A DNA stretch of 64,000 nt from DATFVA01 sp963745945 (GCA_963745945.1 CAVUZG010000004.1:682001-746000); one strand, 5' to 3'; counted from the first letter of the stretch, positions 16,862-25,912 are shown. Numbers and translations: made by a program. The notes: generated by a model from the sequence alone, not told the origin.

Positions 16862-17559
16862 TGAAACCTAAAGTTGGAGTTGTCGTTTTCCCGGGTTCAA
16901 ATTGCGATCACGATGCTTATTATTCATTCAGAAAAGTTCTTGATTGTGACACGAAATTTTTATGGCATAAAGAAACGGATTTGCAAAACTCTGATCTGAT
17001 CGTGCTTCCTGGGGGATTTTCTTACGGTGATTATCTTCGTACTGGTGCTATTGCCCGTTTTTCCCCAATTATGGATTCTGTAAAAAATTTTGCTATAAAT
17101 GGCGGCTGTGTTATCGGCATCTGTAATGGCTTTCAGATTTTACTTGAGGCAGGATTACTACCCGGTGTGATGTTGAAGAATAAATCGCTACAATTTGTTT
17201 GCAAAGATGTTTATCTTTCTATTGCTAATGATGATACTCTTTTTACAAAAGACATTAGTCCGGAAATTGTTCTTAAAATTCCTGTTGCACATGGAGATGG
17301 AAATTATTTTGCGGATGAAAATACTCTAAAAACACTTGAAGAAAATAATCAGATCGTTTTCAGATATTGTCCCCCAAAAGGATCGGTTGATGGAAATTAT
17401 AACCCCAACGGTTCCGTAAAAAATATTGCAGGCATTATGAATAAAAAAGGAAATATATTGGGAATGATGCCGCATCCTGAACGAAGTTGTAACCCGGTAT
17501 TAGGAAAAACTGACGGTCAATTAATTTTCAGATCAATTATAAATAATATCTTTAATTAA
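16861..17559 (+). CDS. purQ: Phosphoribosylformylglycinamidine synthase I, glutaminase subunit PurQ
   Basis: A 232-residue class I glutamine amidotransferase that feeds ammonia to PurL. Nucleophile Cys88 lies in VIGICNGFQ, and the catalytic His205/Glu207 pair in MMPHPER. GGFSYGDYLR and AIARFSP are PurQ signatures. It is translationally coupled to purS and followed 10 bases later by two tatA genes. Confidence 0.97.
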   Translation: MKPKVGVVVFPGSNCDHDAYYSFRKVLDCDTKFLWHKETDLQNSDLIVLPGGFSYGDYLRTGAIARFSPIMDSVKNFAINGGCVIGICNGFQILLEAGLLPGVMLKNKSLQFVCKDVYLSIANDDTLFTKDISPEIVLKIPVAHGDGNYFADENTLKTLEENNQIVFRYCPPKGSVDGNYNPNGSVKNIAGIMNKKGNILGMMPHPERSCNPVLGKTDGQLIFRSIINNIFN

Positions 17560-17569
17560 AGGTGATAAA

Positions 17570-17770
17570 ATGTTCGGAAACTTAGGCGCTGGAGAAATAA
17601 TTCTTATCCTGCTTGTTGTGCTTATTTTATTTGGTGCAAAAAAAATACCTGAGTTGGCCAGAGGAATAGGTAAAGGTATGAGCGAATTTAAGAAAGGTTT
17701 GAAAGACGTTGAGGATGAAATAAAAACCTCAAACGATGAAGCAAAAAAAACAGAATCCAAAAAAGAATAA
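17570..17770 (+). CDS. tatA: Sec-independent translocase TatA/E, copy 1
   Basis: 66 residues: one membrane helix (EIILILLVVLILF), the FGAKKIPELAR hinge and an amphipathic helix (GKGMSEFKKGLKDVE), then a charged tail. This is the TatA/TatE pattern. TatA forms the pore of the twin-arginine translocase. A second, similar gene follows after 19 bases, and tatC is not in the window. It follows purQ in the same operon. Confidence 0.95.
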   Translation: MFGNLGAGEIILILLVVLILFGAKKIPELARGIGKGMSEFKKGLKDVEDEIKTSNDEAKKTESKKE

Positions 17771-17789
17771 TATCTAAGCGAGGATAAAG

Positions 17790-17993
17790 ATGTTTGAGAA
17801 TATTGGCATGGGTGAATTATTAATAATTATGGTTGTGGTTCTTATTCTTTTCGGTGGAAAGAAGATTCCTGAAATTGCAAAGAATTTAGGCAAAGGGATT
17901 AGTGAATTTAAAAAGGGAATTAACGATCTGCAGAAAGAGATAACGATAACCGATGAAGATTTGAATAAACCTGAAACAAAAAAGTTAAGCTGA
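17790..17993 (+). CDS. tatA: Sec-independent translocase TatA/E, copy 2
   Basis: 67 residues, similar throughout to the preceding TatA (membrane helix, FGGKKIPEIAK hinge, GKGISEFKKGINDLQ amphipathic helix). Tandem duplication followed by divergence is the likely origin. One copy may serve as TatA and the other as a TatB- or TatE-like partner, but sequence alone does not decide this. AGCGAGGA about 10 bases upstream could be the ribosome-binding site. Confidence 0.95.
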   Translation: MFENIGMGELLIIMVVVLILFGGKKIPEIAKNLGKGISEFKKGINDLQKEITITDEDLNKPETKKLS

Positions 17994-18186
17994 TTAGATA
18001 CTCGTTTCTAGATCTTTTGAGAAAGTCCTAAACTCATCCCGACAAATACTTGCCGTTCCACTATTTTTGTTTTAAAACTTATTTTTGAATTTGTATATTT
18101 TTATCATCTACTTAAAAATAATCTTAGCATATTATCAATATCGGTTCTTAAACCTTATTCTCTTAATCTAAATTGAAGGAAACAGG

Positions 18187-18867
18187 ATGTTTATAGGGCA
18201 CCTTGGAGCCGGACTGGCAATGAGAAAATTTGATAAGAAAACTAACCTTGCCTGGTTTTTTGTTTCTGTTCTTTTTCTCGATCTGCTTTTATGGATATTT
18301 GTATTACTTGGTTTCGAGAAAGTAATTGTACCTGATAATTTTGAAAAACTTCACTATTTAAAATTTATTTTTCCCTATTCACATAGTCTTATCGCAACAA
18401 TTGCATGGAGTATGCTCGTTTACATTGCTGCCGAAATAATTACCAAAAGACACATAACTGCAGTTCTTTTAGGACTGGGAGTATTTTCACATTTTATCTT
18501 TGACCTCATTGTCCACGTTCCAGATTTATCAATTTTAGGGGATCCGCAATTGGTAATCGGATTAGGACTTTGGAAGAATATTTATCTTGCACTAATTGTG
18601 GAATTGATCATTTATTTGATCGGACTTACAATTTATTTGAAGGAAACTCAGGCGGTTGGATTTGGAGGTAAGTATGGAATGTATATTTTTTCTGTTATAC
18701 TTGTTGCCGCTGCTTTCGTTTCTCAAATTCTTAGTCCCAGACCACAAAATGGAATTGAAGTAGCAGGTTCTGCCCTGCTTTCAATTGTGCTCGTTATTTT
18801 AATCGCTTTCTGGTTAGACCGGAAAAGACCTCCCCTGAATGATACTGAAGAAGAAAAATCAATTTAA
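18187..18867 (+). CDS. YdjM-like membrane-bound metal-dependent hydrolase
   Basis: A 226-residue membrane protein. Conserved His and Asp residues recur within helices: MFIGHLGAG, FLDLLLW, PYSHSLIATIAW and GVFSHFIFDLIVH. This is the pattern of YdjM/DUF457-like inner-membrane proteins that may hydrolyse a phosphoester. About six hydrophobic segments are seen. It stands alone, preceded by a 193-base gap with no strong feature and followed by the sucD promoter. The substrate is unknown. Confidence 0.75.
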   Translation: MFIGHLGAGLAMRKFDKKTNLAWFFVSVLFLDLLLWIFVLLGFEKVIVPDNFEKLHYLKFIFPYSHSLIATIAWSMLVYIAAEIITKRHITAVLLGLGVFSHFIFDLIVHVPDLSILGDPQLVIGLGLWKNIYLALIVELIIYLIGLTIYLKETQAVGFGGKYGMYIFSVILVAAAFVSQILSPRPQNGIEVAGSALLSIVLVILIAFWLDRKRPPLNDTEEEKSI

Positions 18868-18907
18868 ATACAAGCATTACAATTAAGGAATTATCCTGCC
18901 TTTTTTT

Positions 18908-18915
18908 TATCTTTG
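18908..18915 (+). promoter_or_regulatory. Probable promoter -7 element of sucD-ndk
   Basis: TATCTTTG matches the Bacteroidota -7 consensus TAnnTTTG. It lies 38 bases before the sucD ATG, which has AGGA 6 bases upstream. No clear -33 TTG is visible at the expected distance, so the call rests on the -7 box and position. Confidence 0.4.
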
Positions 18916-18953
18916 GAGACAAAATTTCTTATTAAGAAAATACAGGATCTCCT

Positions 18954-19958
18954 ATGAGCATTTTAGTAAATAATAAAACAAGACTTGTGGTTCAGGGAAT
19001 TACTGGTGGTGAGGGTTCTTTCCACAGCCAGCAGATGATAGAGTACGGAACAAAAGTAGTTGCGGGTGTTACACCCGGAAAAGGCGGTACCAGTTTCGAA
19101 AGTGTTCCGGTATTTAACACCGTGGCAGAAGCAGTTAAAGTACAAAAAGCAAATACTTCAGTTATTTTTGTACCACCTCCTTTTGCAGCTGATGCAATTC
19201 TTGAAGCAGCCAATTCCGGGATAAAAGTTATAATTTGTATTACAGAGGGTATTCCCGCTCGTGATATGGTTAAAGTTTATAATGCAATAAAAGATTTGGA
19301 TGTAGTTCTTGTTGGCCCAAACTGTCCGGGAGTTATCTCTCCGGGACAGGCAAAGGTTGGAATTATGCCTGGCTTCATTCACAAAAAAGGAAAAATAGGT
19401 GTTGTCTCACGCAGTGGTACTTTAACCTATGAAGCTGTTAAACAGCTAACTGATGTCCAACTCGGTCAATCTACCTGCGTTGGTATCGGAGGTGATCCGG
19501 TAATTGGTTCCAGATTTCTCGATATCATTAAAATGTTTAATGACGATCCTCAAACAGATGGAATAGTAATGATTGGTGAGATTGGCGGAACTGCCGAAGA
19601 AGAGGCTGCAGCATATATTAAGAAAAATGTTAACAAACCTGTAGTTGGTTTTATTGCGGGAAGAACAGCACCTCCTGGTAGAAGGATGGGTCATGCCGGG
19701 GCGATTATCTCGGGCGGAAAAGGAACGGCTGTAGAGAAAATTAATGCTATGAAAAAAGCAGGGATAAAAGTTGCCGAAAGCCCGGCTGAAATAGGAAGCA
19801 CAATGTTGAAGGCTCTTGAAAATCAGAAAAAAAAGTCTTCCAAAAAGAAAACCAGCAAAGCTGTATTAAAAAGTAAAAAAGTCAGCAAGAAATCAATTTC
19901 AAAACCGGTTAAGAAAAACGCAAAAAAAATGGCTAAAGGAACCGGAAAACGTAAATAG
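18954..19958 (+). CDS. sucD: Succinyl-CoA ligase alpha subunit with lysine-rich C-terminal tail
   Basis: A TCA-cycle enzyme subunit interconverting succinyl-CoA and succinate with ATP or GTP formation. It has the CoA-binding fold (VQGITGGEGSFHSQQ), the phosphorylated His247 in GRRMGHAGAI, and the ISPGQAKVGIMPG and SRSGTLTYE motifs. The usual protein ends near residue 290. Here 44 more residues follow (291-334), of which 20 are lysine, resembling histone H1-like tails. sucC is not adjacent. ndk follows 15 bases later. Confidence 0.95.
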   Translation: MSILVNNKTRLVVQGITGGEGSFHSQQMIEYGTKVVAGVTPGKGGTSFESVPVFNTVAEAVKVQKANTSVIFVPPPFAADAILEAANSGIKVIICITEGIPARDMVKVYNAIKDLDVVLVGPNCPGVISPGQAKVGIMPGFIHKKGKIGVVSRSGTLTYEAVKQLTDVQLGQSTCVGIGGDPVIGSRFLDIIKMFNDDPQTDGIVMIGEIGGTAEEEAAAYIKKNVNKPVVGFIAGRTAPPGRRMGHAGAIISGGKGTAVEKINAMKKAGIKVAESPAEIGSTMLKALENQKKKSSKKKTSKAVLKSKKVSKKSISKPVKKNAKKMAKGTGKRK

Positions 19959-19973
19959 AATAAGGAGAATAAT

Positions 19974-20405
19974 TTGGGTAACAGAACATTAGCTATTATT
20001 AAACCGGATGCGGTTAAAAAAAATAATATTGGACAAATAATTACAATGATTACTGATTCAGGATTTAAGATTAAAGCAATCAGGATGGTTCATTTAACAA
20101 CGAATTCTGCTGAAGGATTTTACGAAGTACATAAAGAACGTCCATTTTTCAGAGAGCTTGTCAATTTTATGACTTCAGGTCCGTGTGTTCCAATTGCGCT
20201 TGAAAAAGAAAATGCAGTAGCGGACTTCAGAAAACTGATTGGAGCCACTGATCCCACTGAAGCTGAAAATGGAACGATCAGAAAATTATACGCAGCAAAT
20301 AAAGGCGAAAATGCAATTCATGGTTCTGATTCTGATGAAAATGCTGCAATGGAAATTCTGCATTTCTTTTCCAGGAAAGATTTACTGGATAATTACGGAA
20401 ACTAA
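19974..20405 (+). CDS. ndk: Nucleoside diphosphate kinase
   Basis: A 143-residue NDK that balances NTP pools by transferring phosphate through His116 in NAIHGSDS. RTLAIIKPDAV and RPFFRELVNFM are conserved. The start is TTG, supported by AAGGAG 6 bases before it and by the family N-terminus. The pairing with sucD fits the known use of NDK with nucleotide-forming succinyl-CoA ligase. A strong terminator follows. Confidence 0.97.
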   Translation: MGNRTLAIIKPDAVKKNNIGQIITMITDSGFKIKAIRMVHLTTNSAEGFYEVHKERPFFRELVNFMTSGPCVPIALEKENAVADFRKLIGATDPTEAENGTIRKLYAANKGENAIHGSDSDENAAMEILHFFSRKDLLDNYGN

Positions 20406-20425
20406 ATATTTATAGGAAAATTATT

Positions 20426-20468
20426 GAGGTTGTCTTAAAGAAATTGTCATCTTTAGACAACCTCTTTT
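20426..20468 (+). terminator. Rho-independent terminator after sucD-ndk
   Basis: GAGGTTGTCTTAAAG (20426-20440) pairs with CTTTAGACAACCTC (20451-20464) with one bulged T and a 10-base loop, followed by TTTT. The long stem makes this a confident terminator. Confidence 0.9.
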
Positions 20469-20473
20469 AGTTA

Positions 20474-21730
20474 ATGGATAACCTTAAACTTTATATACCA
20501 CTTTTGTTATTAGTTATTCTCCAGTCATGCAGTACTGAAGAAAACAACAAACAAATACAAATAAATCAAAACATTATTTTGGGGTCCGATAGATTACTGA
20601 ATGAATATTCTGATCTGATAAATGATAAACGACTTGGAATAATTTCAAACAGGGCAAGTGTTCTCTCAGATGGCACTTTATTGATAGACACATTAAGCCG
20701 GATAAAAGGAATAAAAATTCAGGCAATCTTTACACCGGAACATGGGTTTGAGATTAACGCCGATGAGAGAGATGCGGTTACAAGTTCAATTATGAAAAAA
20801 GTAACTGTTTATTCTCTTTATCCAAAAACGAGGAAACCAACACCAGTAATGTTAAAAAATATCGATCTGTTGATTTTTGATTTGCAGGATATCGGAACAA
20901 GATTTTATACATATATTTCAACTTTATATTATGTTATGCAGGCAGCCGGGGAAAATAATATTCCATTAATTGTTTTAGATAGACCAAATCCAGTCGGGGG
21001 AATTAATGTAGCCGGACCAGTTCTGGATACTGTTTTAAAATCATTTATTGGGATAGCACCAATACCTTTAATCCACGGAATGACAATTGGAGAATTAGCT
21101 GAAATGTTTGCCGGTGAAGGATGGATCGGTAAAGATATACCGGATCTAAAAGTTATAAAAATGATAAACTGGAAACGTGATATTTACTTTGATGATTACA
21201 ATTTGAAATGGATCAAACCATCTCCCAATATGCCTGATATTGAAACGGCTATTCTCTATCCGGCGATAGCTTTACTTGAAGGCACTAATATTTCCGAGGG
21301 AAGAGGAACAGAATTTCCCTTTAAAAACATTGGCTCACCGTTTATTAATTCCGGAGAATTAATAAATGAACTTGATTCACTTAAGCATAATGGGGTTTCT
21401 ATTAAACCCGTAACTTTTATTCCGGTGAATCTTCCCGGTAAAGCTGATAATCCTAAATTTGAGAATCAAAAGTGTTACGGGATATCATTCCACATTAATG
21501 ATAGAGACCAGTTTAAGGAAATAGAATTTGGCATCAAATTACTTTATTCTATTCATAAACTTTATCCCGAAAAGTTTAAATTTAATGCTGAGTATTTTGA
21601 TAAATTAACGGGAGAAAAAACTCTCAGATTAATGTTAAAGGATGGGGAAACTCCCGGTAAAATAATTTCCTCGTGGCAAAAGGGACTAAATAATTTTTTA
21701 AAAATAAGAAAGAAATATCTACTATACTAA
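20474..21730 (+). CDS. namZ: DUF1343/NamZ-type exo-beta-N-acetylmuramidase, lipoprotein
   Basis: 418 residues with a lipobox (VILQSCS, cysteine 19). The family signatures are LGIISNRASVL, IFTPEHGFE, DLQDIGTRFYTYI, VLDRPNPVGG and EGTNISEGRGTEFPF. DUF1343 members were shown to be NamZ, which releases N-acetylmuramic acid from the non-reducing end of peptidoglycan fragments. This is known for relatives and inferred here. The protein would sit in the periplasm or outer membrane and serve wall recycling. It is followed 12 bases later by a lipoprotein gene. Confidence 0.85.
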   Translation: MDNLKLYIPLLLLVILQSCSTEENNKQIQINQNIILGSDRLLNEYSDLINDKRLGIISNRASVLSDGTLLIDTLSRIKGIKIQAIFTPEHGFEINADERDAVTSSIMKKVTVYSLYPKTRKPTPVMLKNIDLLIFDLQDIGTRFYTYISTLYYVMQAAGENNIPLIVLDRPNPVGGINVAGPVLDTVLKSFIGIAPIPLIHGMTIGELAEMFAGEGWIGKDIPDLKVIKMINWKRDIYFDDYNLKWIKPSPNMPDIETAILYPAIALLEGTNISEGRGTEFPFKNIGSPFINSGELINELDSLKHNGVSIKPVTFIPVNLPGKADNPKFENQKCYGISFHINDRDQFKEIEFGIKLLYSIHKLYPEKFKFNAEYFDKLTGEKTLRLMLKDGETPGKIISSWQKGLNNFLKIRKKYLLY

Positions 21731-21742
21731 AGGAAAGAAAGA

Positions 21743-22783
21743 ATGAAAAAATTAGTAATAATAATTTTAACCGGATTATTAATTTATGGATGCGGAAAAC
21801 AGGAAAATGAAAATAAACCTGCTGAACAAAAAAATCAGTTTGCATATGATACAACAGATATTAAAGCAAACCCTGTTGAAAATCCAAATCAATTATTTTA
21901 CCTGAGGTACAAACTTGAGAAAGGTAAAAATTATGGATTCAGATTAACGGTAATCTCAAAGGATGATCAGACAATTTCCTCTAAAGACACAACCATGACC
22001 CAGGGAATTGATCAAACTATGGTTTACAATATTAATTTTAGACCAACTGAAATAGATGCCGATAGCACAATGGAAATGCAAGCAACGATAACATCAATAA
22101 AACTGGATGGAACTTTCGGGGATCAGCAGGTTCGTTATGAATCAGGAACAACTAAGGATTCCGCTGATATAGTTAAATATGCTCAGTACGAATCTCTGGT
22201 TAATAATCCATTTGATGTAAGAGTTTCAAAACTGGGTGAACTACTTGATATTTTCAGAACCGACAGGATAGTAAATAAACTTCTGGATATCAGAGGTTAT
22301 GCCGATTCTCTTAAAACTGAAGAGAAAGCTACTCTTAAAAATGATATTAATGAAGGTGTGCTGAAACCTATGATCAGCCAGGTTTTCAGAAAAGTTCCCG
22401 AAACAAGAGTCTCTAAAGATTCAACATGGAAAATAGAACAAGCCGCCACCCAGTTAATGGTTTTTCAGGCAAAGAACACTTCAATATTTACTATTACCGG
22501 AGTTGAAGATCTAGATGGGAATTTAATTGCAGATATTAAGGCGGGATTAAAAACTGATCTTTCCGGAAAAAATAAAATGTCAGACCGGGGAGTAAACTAT
22601 GAGTTTCAAAAACCTGTTACTTCCGGAGGCGGGAAAATTTATTTTAACGTTTCAAAGGGTTTTGTTCAGAAAACAAAAATATCCACTTCCGTTAGCCTCT
22701 CTTTTAATATGGAATCGCAAGGACAAAAAGGGACAAAGAAAGAAGTGATAGCAAATACAAATATTTTAGAATATATTCCGTAA
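21743..22783 (+). CDS. Lipoprotein, DUF6263-like
   Basis: 346 residues with lipobox LLIYGCG (cysteine 17), then a low-complexity polar linker. The body is mostly beta strands, with LRYKLEKGKNYGFRL and MTQGIDQTMVYNI near the start and GGKIYFNVSKGFVQK near the end, resembling the DUF6263 family. Its function is unknown. It is probably cotranscribed with the NamZ gene and is followed by a terminator. Confidence 0.75.
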   Translation: MKKLVIIILTGLLIYGCGKQENENKPAEQKNQFAYDTTDIKANPVENPNQLFYLRYKLEKGKNYGFRLTVISKDDQTISSKDTTMTQGIDQTMVYNINFRPTEIDADSTMEMQATITSIKLDGTFGDQQVRYESGTTKDSADIVKYAQYESLVNNPFDVRVSKLGELLDIFRTDRIVNKLLDIRGYADSLKTEEKATLKNDINEGVLKPMISQVFRKVPETRVSKDSTWKIEQAATQLMVFQAKNTSIFTITGVEDLDGNLIADIKAGLKTDLSGKNKMSDRGVNYEFQKPVTSGGGKIYFNVSKGFVQKTKISTSVSLSFNMESQGQKGTKKEVIANTNILEYIP

Positions 22784-22791
22784 TATTTTTG

Positions 22792-22828
22792 CAGATGGCA
22801 TCTTATAAAAAGGTGCCATCTGTTTTTT
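22792..22828 (+). terminator. Rho-independent terminator after the lipoprotein gene
   Basis: CAGATGGCATC (22792-22802) pairs with GGTGCCATCTG (22812-22822), with one G-T pair and a 9-base loop, followed by six T residues. Confidence 0.9.
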
Positions 22829-22859
22829 AAATTGGATTTCAAGAATAGTAAAACCCCAA

Positions 22860-23195
22860 ATGATACATGACATGCTCTATAGTGACAATCTTGTTGAAAT
22901 AAATAGTGAGTCAATCACTTTAAAAAAATATTATTTCCCTTCACTTTCTTCAAAAACCATTTTCTTTTCTGACATAAAAATAATTGAGGTTAAAAACCCA
23001 TCATTTTTTACGGGAAAATGGAGAATACAGGGTACAGGAAATTTCAAAACGTGGTACCCTTTCGATGCTTCAAGACCTAAAAGGGATAAAATATTTTTTA
23101 TTAAATATAAAAATAAATGGGTTCAGTCGGGATTCACAGTGGAAAATTCCGGCAAAGTTGAAAACATTCTCAGGGGGAAAAATTTAATAAAATAA
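22860..23195 (+). CDS. Small PH-domain-like protein
   Basis: A 111-residue soluble protein, mostly beta strand by appearance (DNLVEINSESITLKKYYFP, IFFSDIKIIEVK) with a terminal helix (ENSGKVENILRG). This layout resembles single bacterial PH-like domains; KTWYPFDASRPKRDKIFF is a distinctive conserved-looking block. No catalytic motif is seen. It ends 6 bases from the convergent nfeD gene. Confidence 0.65.
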   Translation: MIHDMLYSDNLVEINSESITLKKYYFPSLSSKTIFFSDIKIIEVKNPSFFTGKWRIQGTGNFKTWYPFDASRPKRDKIFFIKYKNKWVQSGFTVENSGKVENILRGKNLIK

Positions 23196-23201
23196 TTTCA
23201 A

Positions 23202-24533
23202 CTAGCTTACTACTTCTTCTTTAACTTTTTTTACTACTACTTTAACTCCTTCAACTCTTAATACAACTATTTTACTTCCCTGCTCAATATATTCCCAGTC
23301 AGCAATAACGTCATATCTTTTTCCGTTAAATTCAGCTGTGCCTGCAGGCCTTAGAGTAGATAAAGCAACACCCTCATTTCCAACCAGTTCTTTTTCAGAA
23401 GGATAGGAAACATAACCCTGATCTGCTTTCTCTTCATCTTTGAGAATAAGTTTGTTAAATATTGTACTCTTGGGCAAGACTTTTGCCAGAATTAATACTA
23501 ATACAAGAGCTGCAACAATTGCTCCTGTTAACTGGATTATAGCTATAGAAATTGCGTTGAAATCAAAGAAAGGTCCGCTCGGTGTGAGAGAAAGAAATAA
23601 CGAAACAAATATTAATAATATTCCCGCAACTCCAGCAATACCAAATCCGGGAATAACAAAAATTTCAAGAGCCAGAAGAATTAGACCCAGGATAAACAAA
23701 AGTATATCCATAATGGATGCAAGATCAAGGATGTAGGATGAACCAAAGAAAAGTGCAAGAGCAATCAATCCAATAGTGCCGGGAAGTCCCCAACCGGGAG
23801 TTTTAATTTCAGCAATCAAACCGAAAAATCCAATCATTATTAAAATGGAAGAAACAATGGCATTGTTCAGGAATTTAACAACTTCTTCTGCCCAGTTTTC
23901 GTGTACTTTAACTATTTCCGCACCTTGTAAATCAAAATCCTTTAAAACTTCTTTTAAATTATTTACCTGCACATCAGCAATTCCGTACTTTAAAGCCTCA
24001 TCTGTTGTCAGCGTAACAAGCTGTGTACTATCAACTAATCCCGGTATAATAACTCTTTCATCAACCATACCCTGTGCAATGTCAGTTCTTCTCCCGTTTC
24101 TTTCAGCTGTTGCTCTCATTTCAGATCTCATATAAGACTGATACTTTTCACTTTGTTTCTGTCCCGATTGATCGACTACAGTTGATGCACCAATAGAACT
24201 CCCGGGAACCATTGCTATTTTATTACACGAAAGTGAAATTAGTGAGCCTGCAGAAATAGCCCTGTTATTTATAAATGCAATTGTTAAAATTTTCGTCCCG
24301 ATAATAGCATCCTTAATCTGAGTAGCAGCATCAAGTCTGCCACCGAAAGTATTTACTCTGAAAACAATTGCATCTGCATTGTTTTTTTCCGCCTCCGAAA
24401 CAACACGATTTATATACGGAGCCATACCGAGGTCTATTTCTCCGTCAATGTTTGCGTAATACACTTTCTGTGCACTAGCAGATGCTATAAAAAAAAGGGT
24501 AAATAATATGGAGGAAACAATTATATTTTTCAC
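23202..24533 (-). CDS. nfeD: NfeD-family membrane serine protease (ClpP-like domain plus NfeD domain)
   Basis: It has a signal peptide (MKNIIVSSILFTLFF...SASAQ), an N-terminal ClpP-class protease domain with nucleophile serine in AISAGSLISL and lysine in SEKYQSYMRS, then four membrane helices and a C-terminal OB-fold (GNEGVALSTLRPAG to VLRVEGVKVVV). This is the long NfeD1b type, tied to membrane quality control with stomatin/SPFH proteins; no SPFH gene is adjacent. GTG at 24533 is chosen because it gives a standard signal peptide (443 residues). TTG at 24602 would add 23 unlikely residues. Confidence 0.88.
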   Translation of the reverse strand: MKNIIVSSILFTLFFIASASAQKVYYANIDGEIDLGMAPYINRVVSEAEKNNADAIVFRVNTFGGRLDAATQIKDAIIGTKILTIAFINNRAISAGSLISLSCNKIAMVPGSSIGASTVVDQSGQKQSEKYQSYMRSEMRATAERNGRRTDIAQGMVDERVIIPGLVDSTQLVTLTTDEALKYGIADVQVNNLKEVLKDFDLQGAEIVKVHENWAEEVVKFLNNAIVSSILIMIGFFGLIAEIKTPGWGLPGTIGLIALALFFGSSYILDLASIMDILLFILGLILLALEIFVIPGFGIAGVAGILLIFVSLFLSLTPSGPFFDFNAISIAIIQLTGAIVAALVLVLILAKVLPKSTIFNKLILKDEEKADQGYVSYPSEKELVGNEGVALSTLRPAGTAEFNGKRYDVIADWEYIEQGSKIVVLRVEGVKVVVKKVKEEVVS

Positions 24534-24631
24534 AATTTTATTCTTTTTGTTAGTTAACAACTTAATAAAATTGGTTATTATCTTAAAGGAAAGCAGAAAC
24601 AAAATGGAAAGATTAAATAACGAAAAATTTA

Positions 24632-24650
24632 CCCCGGATAAAATCCGGGG
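24632..24650 (-). terminator. Terminator of ribBA
   Basis: A perfect 8-bp hairpin, CCCCGGAT and ATCCGGGG, with a 3-base loop. Read on the minus strand it is followed by TAAATTTTT, so it ends ribBA transcription before nfeD. There is no T-run on the other side. Confidence 0.75.
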
Positions 24651-24685
24651 ATCAAAATATACAATCTACTGTTTAATATTTCTAA

Positions 24686-25912
24686 CTATTTTTCTTCAGC
24701 AACTTCCTGCAGGATTATGTGCCCAAGTTTATCTCTCTTTGTTCTTAAATATCGTTCATTGTTTGCATTAGGCATAATTTCAATCGGGATTCTTTCCATT
24801 ATTTCAAGACCATAACCTTTTAATCCGACAACTTTCCTGGGATTATTTGTAAGCAGTTTAATTTTTCTTACCCCAAGATCCAGAAGTATTTGAGCGCCAA
24901 TTCCATAGTCACGGAGATCGGCTTTAAAACCTAATGCTTCATTTGCTTCTACGGTATCCTTCCCTTCATCCTGCAGTTGGTATGCAAGTATTTTATTTTT
25001 CAATCCTATCCCCCGACCTTCCTGTCTCATATAGACAAGCACACCTTTTCCTTCTTCTTCAATCATATCCAGAGAAGCATTTAACTGATCGTGGCAATCG
25101 CATCTAAGTGAATGAAAAACATCGCCAGTAAGACATTCAGAATGCATTCTGACAAGAACTGACTCATCTTTATTTATTTCACCTTTAACAAGTGCTATTT
25201 GTTTTTTACCATCAACAAGGCTCTGATATAAATGAAGTTTGAAATGACCATGCTTGGTAGGAAAATTAATTTCAGTTACCTTATTAACTAGTTTTTCTTT
25301 TGTTAACCGGAATTTAATAATTTCCTGTACCGTACAAATTTTTAGATTAAACTTCTTTGCAATTTCCGTCAGATCAGGAACTCTTGCCATCTCACCATTT
25401 TCTTTTAAAATCTCACAAAGAACACCGGCATGTTTTAAACTTGCAAGTTTACAGAGATCAACCGCAGCCTCTGTATGTCCCGCTCTTCTTAAAACACCTT
25501 CGTCGTATGCTCTTAATGGAAAAATATGTCCGGGTCGTGCAAAGTCATCCGCAGTTGAATTCTTATCAATTAATTTTTTAATCGTCAATGCCCGGTCTGC
25601 TGCAGATATACCGGTAGTTGTCCCGTCAATTGCATCCACAGTTACAGTAAATTGTGTTCCGTGCAATGCAGAGTTTGACTCAACCATCAAAGGGAGTCCA
25701 AGTTCATCGAGACGCGTTCCGCTTAATGCTGTACAAAGCATTCCCCTTCCGTGTGTTACCATAAAATTTACTATATCAGGAGTTACATATTCAGCGGCAC
25801 AAACAAAATCTCCTTCGTTTTCACGATCTTCATCGTCAACAACAATAATTACTTTACCATTTTTAATTTCATCTATGGCTTCTTTAGCGCTGCAAAAAAT
25901 ATTTGTTTCCAT
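24686..25912 (-). CDS. ribBA: Bifunctional DHBP synthase / GTP cyclohydrolase II (RibBA)
   Basis: A 408-residue enzyme supplying both riboflavin precursors. The N-terminal DHBP synthase domain has VDDEDRENEGDFV and HGRGMLC (acidic and metal-binding residues). The C-terminal GTP cyclohydrolase II has HSECLTGDVFHSLRCDC (zinc cysteines) and YMRQEGRGIGL. It is full length. No FMN riboswitch is visible in the 45-base gap to yajC. A hairpin terminator follows. Confidence 0.97.
   Translation of the reverse strand: METNIFCSAKEAIDEIKNGKVIIVVDDEDRENEGDFVCAAEYVTPDIVNFMVTHGRGMLCTALSGTRLDELGLPLMVESNSALHGTQFTVTVDAIDGTTTGISAADRALTIKKLIDKNSTADDFARPGHIFPLRAYDEGVLRRAGHTEAAVDLCKLASLKHAGVLCEILKENGEMARVPDLTEIAKKFNLKICTVQEIIKFRLTKEKLVNKVTEINFPTKHGHFKLHLYQSLVDGKKQIALVKGEINKDESVLVRMHSECLTGDVFHSLRCDCHDQLNASLDMIEEEGKGVLVYMRQEGRGIGLKNKILAYQLQDEGKDTVEANEALGFKADLRDYGIGAQILLDLGVRKIKLLTNNPRKVVGLKGYGLEIMERIPIEIMPNANNERYLRTKRDKLGHIILQEVAEEK

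Noticed and set aside
17994..18186. Possible small RNA or terminator in the 193-base gap after tatA
   Set aside because: No stable hairpin with a T-run and no known RNA motif could be seen; it may only hold the promoter of the next gene.
24508..24771. A rightward frame across the nfeD start and the ribBA end
   Set aside because: It overlaps two well-supported leftward genes, crosses the ribBA terminator and has no family signature.
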